Assembly: GCF_042665095.1 (NCBI RefSeq)
Contig: NZ_JBHTBV010000001.1
Length of the DNA: 64,000 nucleotides
Strand: one strand, 5' to 3'
DNA from: Gordonibacter pamelaeae
GTDB lineage: Bacteria; Actinomycetota; Coriobacteriia; Coriobacteriales; Eggerthellaceae
This document shows, piece after piece, positions 43,924 to 52,006 of this stretch; position 1 is the stretch's first letter; every line of letters starts with the position of its first letter. A model generated the notes under the pieces. It was not told where the DNA came from. It saw only the letters and a list, made by a program, of their open reading frames with translations, and made no database searches. The position numbers and the translations under genes were made by a program.

Positions 43924-45396
43924 CTACGCGGCAGCCGGGTGCCCGTCGGGCTCCGGCTCTCCCAGGTGCTCCGCATCCTGTGCGGCATTCTCGTCCTCCT
44001 CGAACACCGGCGGCTTCGTGAGCACGTACACGATCCACAGGACCGTGCCCACGGCCGCGGTTCCCGCGCACAGCGGCGCCACGTTCGCCCACACCTGGGC
44101 CTCGCCTATGATGTAGCCCACCACCGGCGTGCACAGAAGGTTCGAGATGCCCTGGAAGAAGATGATGATGGCCATGCCCACCGGCATCGTGACGCGCTTG
44201 GGCATGGTCACGGGCACCATCGACCACACCACCCCGCTCGTCCAGCCGCTCTCCAGGCCCAGCAGGACCAGGTAGGCGGGAAGGTACTCGTAGGGCACGA
44301 GGAATGCTCCCACGTAGAAGAACGCGCAGAACCCGGCGATGATCACCATGACGTTGCGCGCCTTGAGCGTCTGGAACCTCCCCAGCAAAAACGCCGTCAC
44401 GAGCGCCATGGGGATGGAGGCCGCGAAGCCGAGCGAGGCCATGGACCCGCCGGACACGCCGGCCTGCGCCTGCGCGGCGGCCAGGTCCATGCCGCCGGCC
44501 AGCAGGCGCTCCAGCTCCACGCCCTGCACGTAGGTGGGCACCCAGGTGAGCACCGAGAGCGAGGTGAACATGAGGAAGCAGAAGCCCAGGCCGAAGAGCC
44601 ACATGCGCTTCACCTTGAAGCCCTCCAGCAAAATGGCGGCGGGGCGATGCTGCTTCTCGCCCGTGGCGCGCTCGCGCTTGGCGGCCACGCCGCGCCCGGC
44701 GTGCGGCACGCTCACGAACAGCGCGAACACCACGAACGCCACAAGCGCGAGCGCATCGGAGAACCACCACCATGCGTGCCAGTTCGACGGGTCGCCCGTG
44801 AGGGCGAGCGACACCGGCACGCCGATGTTGTAGGCGAGCGTGGAGCCCACGACGTACCACAGGTTCCAGATGCCCATGGGCAGCCCCGCCTTCTCGCGGG
44901 GGAAGTACATGGAGATGACGGTGGTGGCCACCACGCCCATCATGGCAACTCCGATGCCCTCGAGCACGCGGCCGACGATGAGCTGGGCGAACGAGGAGGA
45001 GAGCGCGCCCACGGCGCAGCCGGCCACCATGAAGGCCAGGCCTGCGAGGCCCACGCGCTTGGGCCCGAAGCGGTTGAGCAGGAACGCCGAGGGGAACGCG
45101 GTGATAATGCCGGCCACGGCGATGACCGACATGAGCCAGCCGGTGGTGCCGGGGTCGGTGCCGAAGTCGTGCATGAGGGCGCCCATGAACGTGGGCACCT
45201 TGAACTGGTTCATGATGACGATGATGCCGCAGAACAGCGTGGCGAAGAGCACGATCCAGCCCTTGCGCTGCCGGTTGCGGGCTGTCTCGTCGCCGGGCGA
45301 CGAGCTGGCTGAGGGGGAGGGCTGCCAGGATGATGCCTGCGGGGATGCGGCGGCGCTTCCCGCCGCATTACGAGGTTGCTTGATCGTTACGCTCAT
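43924..45396 (-). CDS. MFS transporter 2 of operon 3
   Basis: A 490-residue major facilitator. The polar 45-residue N-terminal tail is rich in Ser and Ala, 12 helices follow, and the loop 2-3 signature is FLLNRFGPKRVG. A long central loop (KRERATGEKQHRP) leads into helix 7. The acidic C-terminal tail (EEDENAAQDAEHLGEPEPDG) is unusual. It lies 136 bases after the other MFS gene. Two different MFS proteins in one operon suggest separate substrate import and product export, or two substrates. Confidence 0.9.
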   Translation of the reverse strand: MSVTIKQPRNAAGSAAASPQASSWQPSPSASSSPGDETARNRQRKGWIVLFATLFCGIIVIMNQFKVPTFMGALMHDFGTDPGTTGWLMSVIAVAGIITAFPSAFLLNRFGPKRVGLAGLAFMVAGCAVGALSSSFAQLIVGRVLEGIGVAMMGVVATTVISMYFPREKAGLPMGIWNLWYVVGSTLAYNIGVPVSLALTGDPSNWHAWWWFSDALALVAFVVFALFVSVPHAGRGVAAKRERATGEKQHRPAAILLEGFKVKRMWLFGLGFCFLMFTSLSVLTWVPTYVQGVELERLLAGGMDLAAAQAQAGVSGGSMASLGFAASIPMALVTAFLLGRFQTLKARNVMVIIAGFCAFFYVGAFLVPYEYLPAYLVLLGLESGWTSGVVWSMVPVTMPKRVTMPVGMAIIIFFQGISNLLCTPVVGYIIGEAQVWANVAPLCAGTAAVGTVLWIVYVLTKPPVFEEDENAAQDAEHLGEPEPDGHPAAA

Positions 45397-45444
45397 GGTC
45401 GATCCCTTCTCCCTGCGAGGCAGGGATACAGGCTTTGACGGAAA

Positions 45445-45481
45445 GGGCCGCCTGCCGCGCCTCGGCGCTGCAAGGCGGCCC
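45445..45481 (-). other. Stem-loop between the two MFS genes, operon 3
   Basis: GGGCCGCCT (45445-45453) pairs with AGGCGGCCC (45473-45481). A second GC-rich hairpin follows toward 45510. No T run, so probably an mRNA stabiliser or attenuator. Confidence 0.45.
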
Positions 45482-45532
45482 GGACGCGCCCCGGCTTCGA
45501 CCGGAGCGCGTCGACGAGGGATGCGGGCAGCC

Positions 45533-47011
45533 TTAGTGTTGCGCAGCCGCCTCGCCTTCGGCAGGCTTGGCGGCGGGGGCGCCGGCGGCCTGCTTCTTGG
45601 ACGGTTTCACGCCGAACGCGAGCAGGCAGCCCACGACGCCGATGGGGACGAGTGCCCAGAAGGCGAGCATCGGATCCACATGGATGCCCTGCGCCATGGC
45701 CTCCTGCACGGCCTGGCCAATGGCCGGGCCGAAGTCGGCCGGGGTGCCGCCGGAGGCGAGCACGGCCTGCTTGGCGTTGATGGCCACGTTGGAGGCCGCG
45801 GTGAGGCCCTCGTTGAAGGGCGCGAGCGCGTAGCTCGTTACGATCTGGCCGGCGTACTGGCCGAGCGTCAGGAACGACAGGCCGAACGCGACGGCGGTAG
45901 CGCCGCCCTTGAACACGAACGTGGGCACGAGCGGGCGGCAGCAGGCATTGAGCATCATGTTGCCGATGCAGAAGAAGATGACGTACGGGATGAAGAACTC
46001 GGCGTGGAAGGCCAACGCAGAGCAGATGGTGAGTCCCAGGATGCCCACGACGACGCACAGGTACTTCTTGGATTTCGGCGTTTTGTCGAGGATGAGGCCG
46101 CCAAGCGGGGCCAGCGCTCCGCAGGCGACGATCAGGCCGCCCCAAAGGCCGGCGGTCGTGGCATCCCAGCCGAAGCCGCCGAGCGCTTCGGGCGTCTGCA
46201 GCCACGTCTTGAGGTACTGGCTGAACGCGTAGTTCATGTAGTTGAAGATGGCGAACATGATAATGAGGCACCACAGTTGGCGGCTCTTGAAGAACTTGAG
46301 CACGGCCTTGAGCGGCTTGCGCTCGGGCGACACCTGGGAGCGCTCGTTCTCGCGCGGGTCGCGGAACACGACGGCGAACAGGATGCCGAACACGGCGGCC
46401 ACGGCGACCCATACCCACTGGAGGTTCGCCATATTGGAGCCCACCAGATGGTACACGCCGTCGTTCACGAAGTTCGACAGGAAGATTCCCACGGGCGCCC
46501 AGCACGACCAAATGGCCATGGCGCGTCCGCGCGTAGCGTCCGGGAACCACATGGAAACGCAGGTGGGACCGGACACGACGGTGGTGGACAGACCCAGGCC
46601 CAGAATGAAGCGGCCGGCCAGGAACACGTAGAAGTTGCTGCCCACGAACGCCGCGCTGATGGCGCTGCCGACGACCGCGCAGCCCACGCCGATGATCGTG
46701 GTGGCCTTCGCGCCGAACTTGCGCACGAGAATGGTGGTGGGCAGCGCCATGATCAGCGCGCCGATGGGCACGAGACCCATGACGTTGGACAGCAGGCCGA
46801 AGTTGGCTGGATTTGCGAAGAACGCGTTGTTCTCGGCCAGCCAGTTCTTGAACACCGGGAACGTGATGCCCGGAAGCCACATCCACGCGAACACGATGCC
46901 CACGGCCGCCAAGAGCGACACGATGAGGCACGGCCACGCGTAGGATGGCGTCTTCTCCACGGGCTTGGCCGCGGGTGCGCCGTTGGCTGTGGCAGCAGCA
47001 GGATTGCTCAT
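45533..47011 (-). CDS. MFS transporter 1 of operon 3
   Basis: A 492-residue major facilitator with 12 helices. The loop 2-3 signature is TILVRKFGAKATT, and TCVSMWFPDATRGRAMAIWSCWAP follows. A long loop before helices 11-12 (residues about 390-430) may be periplasmic. The C-terminal tail is rich in Ala, Lys and Pro. ATG 47011 follows GAGGGG; the frame from 47077 lacks a ribosome site. It sits between the amidohydrolase gene and the second MFS gene. Sequence is quite different from the other MFS proteins in the window. Confidence 0.9.
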   Translation of the reverse strand: MSNPAAATANGAPAAKPVEKTPSYAWPCLIVSLLAAVGIVFAWMWLPGITFPVFKNWLAENNAFFANPANFGLLSNVMGLVPIGALIMALPTTILVRKFGAKATTIIGVGCAVVGSAISAAFVGSNFYVFLAGRFILGLGLSTTVVSGPTCVSMWFPDATRGRAMAIWSCWAPVGIFLSNFVNDGVYHLVGSNMANLQWVWVAVAAVFGILFAVVFRDPRENERSQVSPERKPLKAVLKFFKSRQLWCLIIMFAIFNYMNYAFSQYLKTWLQTPEALGGFGWDATTAGLWGGLIVACGALAPLGGLILDKTPKSKKYLCVVVGILGLTICSALAFHAEFFIPYVIFFCIGNMMLNACCRPLVPTFVFKGGATAVAFGLSFLTLGQYAGQIVTSYALAPFNEGLTAASNVAINAKQAVLASGGTPADFGPAIGQAVQEAMAQGIHVDPMLAFWALVPIGVVGCLLAFGVKPSKKQAAGAPAAKPAEGEAAAQH

Positions 47012-47063
47012 AGTTTCCCCTCTTTCATCGGACGCCTCCTTGCAAGGCGTTGACGGATTGTGC

Positions 47064-47087
47064 CGGGAAGGGCGCACGCCCTTCCCG
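47064..47087 (-). other. Stem-loop between amidohydrolase and MFS genes
   Basis: CGGGAAGGGC (47064-47073) pairs perfectly with GCCCTTCCCG (47078-47087). A second one, GGCGTCG with CGACGCC, lies just beside the amidohydrolase stop. Confidence 0.5.
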
Positions 47088-47129
47088 CTTAGTCGGCGTC
47101 GTCGGAAACTCCGGCGACGCCGCGGTTCC

Positions 47130-48188
47130 CTACAGGTTGAACAGCTTCGCCGCGTTGCCGCCCAGCATGAGGTCCTTCTCCTCCTGCGAAACGTCGAGCG
47201 CCTTCACCGATCCCACCGAGCGGGCCATCCACTCGTAGAACACCGGGAACGACGAGCCCAGCAGCAGGTGGTCGGCGCCGCACGTCTTCACGGCGAGCTC
47301 CAGCTGGTCCTTGCTCCAGCTCATGGGGTGCGTCATGTCGAAGTAGATGTTGTTGGCGAGATAGCGGTCGTACGCCTCGCGGTCGACGTTGGTGGCCAGG
47401 CGGTTCATGGCCTCCTTCTTCTGCTTCGAAACGTGCGGTGCCAAAATGTCCTTGAGCGCGAACCAGTTGCCGCCGAACATCGTGTGGATGAACTTGAGGT
47501 CGGGGAACTCGTCGAACATGCCGGAGTACACCTCGCGGCCCACCGCGGTGGCCTGCACGTGGATGCGGCCGAGCTCGCGGCGCAGCGGCGTGTAGTCGGC
47601 GAAGTTGCCGAACGCGTTCTGGCCGGGCGTGTGGTGGATGGCGCAGGGCACCTTCTTGTCGTTGAGCACTTTGAGGTAGGGCTTGAACAGCTCGTCGTCG
47701 AGGAACTTGTCGCCGTAGCAGCAGGCGAACTGCACACCCACCATGCCCAGCTCGCCCAGGCAGCGCTCCAGCTCGTAGATGTCCTCCTTGCGGCCCCACG
47801 GCGGCAGCACGGCATTGGCGTACAGACGCCCCTCCGACTGGCGGCACATCTCGGCGGCCTGGTCGTTCACGATCCTGCACATGTCGAGCGGCAGCCATTC
47901 CTGCCACACCGGCATGCGCAGAAGCGCGATGTCAACGCCCACCTCGTCCATGGCGCGCAGCTTCGTCTCCAGCGTGTAGTCGCCCTCCACGTAGTTCAGG
48001 ATGTCCTTGCCGTCCTCGGTGGCCAGCACGATCTGGTCCTTGGCGCCGTCGGGCGTCTTGCCGCGGTAGGCCTTGAGCCCCATGGTGATGGGCGCGGAGT
48101 ACAGAAAGCCGTTGAGCACCTCCTCGTTCGTGAACAGGTCGGTGGGCAGGAAGTGCATGTTGATGTCGATGACCTTGTTGTCAGCCAT
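47130..48188 (-). CDS. Amidohydrolase-family (ACMSD-like) protein with altered metal site
   Basis: A 352-residue TIM-barrel protein of the amidohydrolase-2 group. The group holds decarboxylases such as ACMSD and gamma-resorcylate decarboxylase; lactonases occur in the wider superfamily. Two metal ligands are replaced. The N-terminal D-x-H-x-H is D8-I-N10-M-H12, so the first histidine is asparagine. The usual GSD near the C-terminus is GSS (S313). H186 and H235 (AIHHTPG, FIHTMFGG) remain. Either the metal site is unusual or the enzyme works without metal. It lies in operon 3 with the dehydroxylase-like enzyme, where decarboxylation or lactone opening of an aromatic acid would make sense. The start is supported by AAGGAGAG. 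Confidence 0.82.
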   Translation of the reverse strand: MADNKVIDINMHFLPTDLFTNEEVLNGFLYSAPITMGLKAYRGKTPDGAKDQIVLATEDGKDILNYVEGDYTLETKLRAMDEVGVDIALLRMPVWQEWLPLDMCRIVNDQAAEMCRQSEGRLYANAVLPPWGRKEDIYELERCLGELGMVGVQFACCYGDKFLDDELFKPYLKVLNDKKVPCAIHHTPGQNAFGNFADYTPLRRELGRIHVQATAVGREVYSGMFDEFPDLKFIHTMFGGNWFALKDILAPHVSKQKKEAMNRLATNVDREAYDRYLANNIYFDMTHPMSWSKDQLELAVKTCGADHLLLGSSFPVFYEWMARSVGSVKALDVSQEEKDLMLGGNAAKLFNL

Positions 48189-48212
48189 GTTCTCTCCTTC
48201 TGGTCGACGGGC

Positions 48213-48257
48213 GCCCGTCCCGCGTCGCCCGGCCGGGCCGCGGGACGCGGGACGGGC
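48213..48257 (-). other. Strong 14-bp stem-loop in operon 3
   Basis: GCCCGTCCCGCGTC (48213-48226) pairs perfectly with GACGCGGGACGGGC (48244-48257), between the 65-residue protein gene and the amidohydrolase gene. No T run. Confidence 0.6.
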
Positions 48258-48270
48258 AGCCCGCCTGGGT

Positions 48271-48468
48271 TTACCGGTAGATCGGCGTGACTTCGCGCTC
48301 CGCGATCTTCTTCATGTTGGCGCCGCAGCGGTCTTTCCAGTCGATGCGGCCCTGCTCGCGCTCGAGCTCGGTGACCGAGCGGCTGAAGTCGCGCGTCAGG
48401 TGAACGTCGACGTTCATCAGCTTCTCGGCGATCCTCCCGCCGAAGTCGTCCTCGAATCTCTGGGCCAT
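48271..48468 (-). CDS. 65-residue uncharacterised protein of operon 3
   Basis: A small charged protein behind an excellent AAGGAGGA site. It reads as two or three helices (RFEDDFGGRIAEKLMNVDVH and SRSVTELEREQGRIDWKDRC). It has no membrane segment, one cysteine and no known motif. Strong stem-loops flank it on both sides. Placed between the Fe-S protein and the amidohydrolase, it may be an accessory subunit of one of them. Family not recognised. Confidence 0.65.
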   Translation of the reverse strand: MAQRFEDDFGGRIAEKLMNVDVHLTRDFSRSVTELEREQGRIDWKDRCGANMKKIAEREVTPIYR

Positions 48469-48496
48469 GTCCGTCCTCCTTCCTGGTTTCCCTTTC

Positions 48497-48530
48497 CCGC
48501 GGGCGCCCCGCGTCGGCGCGGCGCCCGCGG
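48497..48530 (-). other. Stem-loop after the operon 3 Fe-S gene
   Basis: CCGCGGGCGCC (48497-48507) pairs perfectly with GGCGCCCGCGG (48520-48530), directly past the Fe-S protein stop. No T run. Confidence 0.55.
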
Positions 48531-48540
48531 CCCGGCTGAT

Positions 48541-48885
48541 CTACGCCTGCTTGACGGCGACGATCATCTGCTTCTCGCGGTCGACCTTCTTCGCGAGGTC
48601 CTCCACACGGCCCCAGTCCAGGCACTGGGCCTGGCAGTGCTGCACGCAGGTGGGCTGCTTGCCCTTGCCCACGCGCTCTTCGCACAAATCGCACCACTTG
48701 GTGAACTGGGGGATGAAGTCGTACTGGTAGTCCTTCTTGGCTTCGTCGATGTGCAGCGGGCCCAGCTTCGTGATCTTCAGGCCGAACTCGCGCTCGGTGT
48801 AGCCGTGCTCCTGCTGGCAGGCCAGCACGCACGCCTCGCAGCCGGTGCAGTAGTCCACGTCGACCAAAATTCCAAGGTATCCCAT
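48541..48885 (-). CDS. Small two-cluster [4Fe-4S] electron-transfer protein, operon 3
   Basis: A 114-residue homologue of the proteins at 18701 and 32196. CTGCEACVLAC at residues 13-23 and CDLC...CVQHC form two [4Fe-4S] sites, with an extra cysteine in CQAQC. It lies 28 bases after the Mo-enzyme gene. All three copies share the GILVDY/VDV-C start and the W/F-x-x-x-CDLC second site, so they are one family matched to their Mo enzymes. Confidence 0.9.
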   Translation of the reverse strand: MGYLGILVDVDYCTGCEACVLACQQEHGYTEREFGLKITKLGPLHIDEAKKDYQYDFIPQFTKWCDLCEERVGKGKQPTCVQHCQAQCLDWGRVEDLAKKVDREKQMIVAVKQA

Positions 48886-48913
48886 GTCTATCTTCCTTTC
48901 CGTCGCGCGGCTG

Positions 48914-51316
48914 CTAGTCGGCCTTGCGGATCTTGCACATCATGGCCTTGTAGTTCGAGCCGAAGCCCGACACGCCGGCGTCGAAGGGCACGAGGTTGTT
49001 GATGTTGGACTCCAACACGCCGAACAGGCCCTCCTGCTCGTTCTCCACGTTCTCCTCGGCCGCGTCTTTGCGCTCGGGGAACCACCAGCCGTGCTCGGCC
49101 TGCAAAACGCGCGGGTCGTAGGTGTCGTTGAAGGCGGCCTTGTACTTGCACTTGCCGTGCTTGTTCTCCAGCCACACCCAGTCGCCCTCCTCGATGCCGT
49201 TGGCGGCCGCGGTGTCGGGATGCAGGTACACGAGCGGGTCGGGGTGCAGGGCGCGCAGCTTCGCGATTTGGCGCTGCTCGGAGTGGAAGAAGTGCGGCAC
49301 GCGGGCGCCGGACGTGACGATGTAGGGGTACTCCTCCACATCCTCGGGCGCGCTGTAGGGGCTCTCCACCGGCTCCACGTAGCTCGGCAGCGGGTCGAGG
49401 CCCGACCACGAGGTGTGGTGGAACACCATGGAGTAGATCTCCGCGCGGCCCGTCTCGGTGCGGAAGCCCGGCTGGCCGTCGGGGCGCAGGTCGCCCGTCT
49501 CGTACTTGCGGTACTTGAACTCGGGGTACTTCCACGTGGACTCGCGCAGCTCGTCCCACGTGAAGCCGCCGTCCTCCAGCGCGTAGTCCCACATCTCCTG
49601 CACGTCGTCCCAGGGCCAGGCGATGTCCTGGTTCTCGGGCTTGATGGCCGCCGTCAGGCGCTTGCCCAGCTCCAGGAAGATGGTGTTGTCGGGCTTGGAG
49701 TCGCCCACGGGCTCGATGGCCTTGTTTATGCAGCTGATGCGGTAGGCGTTCAGCCCGCCGAAGCCGTCGCGCTCCTCGTAGGTGGCCGCCGGCAGCACCA
49801 CGTCGGCTAGCGCCATCATGGTGGGGGTCATGAACAGGTCGGACACCACGATGAAGTCGATCTGCTTGTACCATTCCAGCTGCTGCTCCGCCTGCGCGCC
49901 CATGGTGGCCAGGAAGTTGTTCGTCACGATGTAGGCCGCGCGGATGGGCACCTCGCCGCGCTGCCACGCCTCGATGGTGGCGTTGGAGGACAGGTTCTTG
50001 AAGCCCACGGCGAACATGGGGTAGCGCTCCACGCCGATGCGCTTGGACTGCTCCTCCTCGGTCATGAGCTCGTCCCAGCCCCAGGTGCCGGTCCAGTTCG
50101 GCTGCTCGATGCCCCAGCACGCGTCGCCCATGACGTTGCCGCCGGGCACGTCGAGGTTGCCGGTGATGCACCACAGGGCCGTGATGGCGTGCGCGGCCTG
50201 CTGGCCGCCCGTCTGCTGGTCCAGCGCCACGCCCCACTGGATGGCGGCGGGCTTCGACGCGGCGTAGGTGCGGGCGACGCGCTGCACGTCCTCCTTGGCA
50301 ACCCATGACTTCTCGCACAGATCGTCCAGGTCCATCTCGGCCACGCGCTCGCACACGGCTTCCAGGCCGTAGACCCACTTGTCGCAGAACTCCTGGTCGT
50401 AGAGCTTCTCGTCGCAGACGACCTTCAGCATGGCCATGGCCAGCGCGCCGTCGCCGCCGGGGCGCACGCGTAGCCAGTCCTCGCCGGCGCGGGCCGCGAG
50501 CCACGTGAGCTGCGGGTCAATCACGGCCACCTTCATGCCGCGCTTCATGAGGTCGGTGATCCAGTGGCCGTAGAAGCCGTCGGCGTTGCTGTAGAAGGGC
50601 TGGTGGCCCCACACGATGCAGTACTTGGGCACCGTGTAGCGCGGGTCGTCGTAGCGCTGGGGGAGGAACTGCGAGCAGTCCATGACGCAGGCGCCGCCCA
50701 GCATGCAGGCCATCGACGCGATGCGGGGCAGGTAGCACGAGTTGCCGGCGAAGTAGGGCACGCCCTCGTTCGGGCTGCCCACGCAGGCGTTCAGGCGTGT
50801 CACCTGATGGATGTCGCGGCCCGTGCCCTGGCACATGGCTATCTTGTCGGCGCCGTAAGTGTCCACGACGCGCTTGAACTCGCGCACGATGATGTCGTAG
50901 GCCTCGTCCCACGAGCATTCCACGAACTTGTCCTTGCCGCGGTCGGCGCGGTCGCGCTTCATGGGCTTGACCAGGCGGTCCTCATGGTACACGTAGTTCG
51001 GGATGCAGAGGCAGCGGCTGCACAGGCGCCCCTGGTTGTAGGGGTCCTCCGGGTCGCCCTCCACCTTCACCAGCTTGCCGTCCTTCACGTAGGACAGGAT
51101 GCCGCACACGTTGTGGCATCCCGGCGCGCTGCGCGCGGTGCCGCGGATCACGGTCATGCCGTCCTCCTCCCACGTCCAAGGCACCTTCGGCGTCTCGGCG
51201 GCGGGCACGGGCGGGCGCGTGTCGGTCTTCTTCGGCAGGCGCGAGCCGCGGCGGTACTTCTTCCCGTTGGTCTCGCTCCAGTGCTCCTGCACGGGTGCCT
51301 GGGCTGAATCGGCCAT
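48914..51316 (-). CDS. Molybdopterin oxidoreductase, catechol dehydroxylase-like, operon 3
   Basis: An 800-residue bis-MGD enzyme, first gene of operon 3. It has the CX3C...CX2C N-terminal cysteines (APGCHNVCG, RLCSRC). The likely metal ligand is C194 in AGNSCYLPR, following GSPNEGVPY. The C-terminal MGD domain has TSGARVPHFFHSEQRQ. No Tat signal. The ATG follows AAGGAGGAA. Linked genes encode an Fe-S partner, an ACMSD-like protein, two MFS proteins and a putative flavin-motif protein, the richest such set in the window. The substrate may be a larger or carboxylated catechol; ellagic acid derivatives are one option because Gordonibacter makes urolithins. Confidence 0.85.
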   Translation of the reverse strand: MADSAQAPVQEHWSETNGKKYRRGSRLPKKTDTRPPVPAAETPKVPWTWEEDGMTVIRGTARSAPGCHNVCGILSYVKDGKLVKVEGDPEDPYNQGRLCSRCLCIPNYVYHEDRLVKPMKRDRADRGKDKFVECSWDEAYDIIVREFKRVVDTYGADKIAMCQGTGRDIHQVTRLNACVGSPNEGVPYFAGNSCYLPRIASMACMLGGACVMDCSQFLPQRYDDPRYTVPKYCIVWGHQPFYSNADGFYGHWITDLMKRGMKVAVIDPQLTWLAARAGEDWLRVRPGGDGALAMAMLKVVCDEKLYDQEFCDKWVYGLEAVCERVAEMDLDDLCEKSWVAKEDVQRVARTYAASKPAAIQWGVALDQQTGGQQAAHAITALWCITGNLDVPGGNVMGDACWGIEQPNWTGTWGWDELMTEEEQSKRIGVERYPMFAVGFKNLSSNATIEAWQRGEVPIRAAYIVTNNFLATMGAQAEQQLEWYKQIDFIVVSDLFMTPTMMALADVVLPAATYEERDGFGGLNAYRISCINKAIEPVGDSKPDNTIFLELGKRLTAAIKPENQDIAWPWDDVQEMWDYALEDGGFTWDELRESTWKYPEFKYRKYETGDLRPDGQPGFRTETGRAEIYSMVFHHTSWSGLDPLPSYVEPVESPYSAPEDVEEYPYIVTSGARVPHFFHSEQRQIAKLRALHPDPLVYLHPDTAAANGIEEGDWVWLENKHGKCKYKAAFNDTYDPRVLQAEHGWWFPERKDAAEENVENEQEGLFGVLESNINNLVPFDAGVSGFGSNYKAMMCKIRKAD

Positions 51317-51775
51317 ACGTTCCTCCTTCTCGTTGCTTCCCTCGTCGGTTCTCGTCTCGCATCAGGGTCGTCTCCGGCCCGCCTGCTGCGGCTTGCGCGC
51401 GCGGCGGGCGGGCCGATTCCGAACGAGGCCAGAATAAGGAGGATTCGCGTAGCGGCGTCCCCCACAGATGATGAGGGGGACGTTTTCATTATTCCAACCC
51501 GAGCGTTTTCGGCGGTAATCCCGTTGGTATGAGGCTCCCAACTGGGAAGACGTCGTGGATGAAGAAACGAGCCCAGCAGGGGGCGGTGCAGGTGCGGCGC
51601 CGGATCTGCATGCTGCGTCTGCAAAGCAGCCCCGTTGCGTCGAGCCTTGCAGGCACCGAATCTGCCGCTGATTTCGAGGGCAAGCGAATTTGCGAAAATT
51701 CGGTCTTGCGCAAAGGCTGCGTTCCGGTATAATCTTCACTTGCGCGCGACCGAGACAGGAAGCGCCAAGGCTCAT
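51317..51775. promoter_or_regulatory. Gap upstream of operon 3 and tRNA-Asn
   Basis: This 459-base stretch has no convincing gene. It holds a dyad CGTCCCCC (51456-51463) / GGGGGACG (51475-51482) about 140 bases before operon 3, a candidate operator different from the GATAGG dyads of operons 1 and 2. The bases around 51481-51530 are AT-rich and may contain the operon 3 promoter. At the right end TTGCGC (51706-51711) and TATAAT (51728-51733), 16 apart, are the tRNA-Asn promoter. Confidence 0.55.
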
Positions 51776-51850
51776 TCCTCGGTAGCTCAACGGCAGAGCA
51801 TCCGGCTGTTAACCGGAGGGTTGTAGGTTCGAATCCTACCCGGGGAGCCA
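51776..51850 (+). tRNA. tRNA-Asn (GTT)
   Basis: Full cloverleaf. The acceptor stem TCCTCGG pairs with CCGGGGA, the anticodon loop is CTGTTAACC with GTT, the T-loop is GGTTCGAATCC, and CCA is encoded (51848-51850). It has its own promoter and a terminator at 51862. Confidence 0.95.
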
Positions 51851-51861
51851 AGATACGCACA

Positions 51862-51896
51862 GGCCAGAAGCATCGCGCTTCTGGCCTTTTTGTTTT
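51862..51896 (+). terminator. Terminator of tRNA-Asn
   Basis: GGCCAGAAGC (51862-51871) pairs with GCTTCTGGCC (51877-51886), followed by TTTTTGTTTT. Confidence 0.9.
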
Positions 51897-52006
51897 CGGG
51901 GCGCGCGGGCGGATACGGCCCGAACCGGTCCGGTGGGCGTGCAGCGCAAGGGCCAGGAGCCGGCAGGGGCCGACAGGCGGGACGAAGCAGGAGGGTCGGG
52001 GGACTC

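Noticed and set aside
51489..51860. 123-codon minus-strand ORF with an RVGFEPTTLRLTAG sequence
   Set aside because: This peptide arises from the antisense of a tRNA gene (here tRNA-Asn) and is a well-known false gene in databases.
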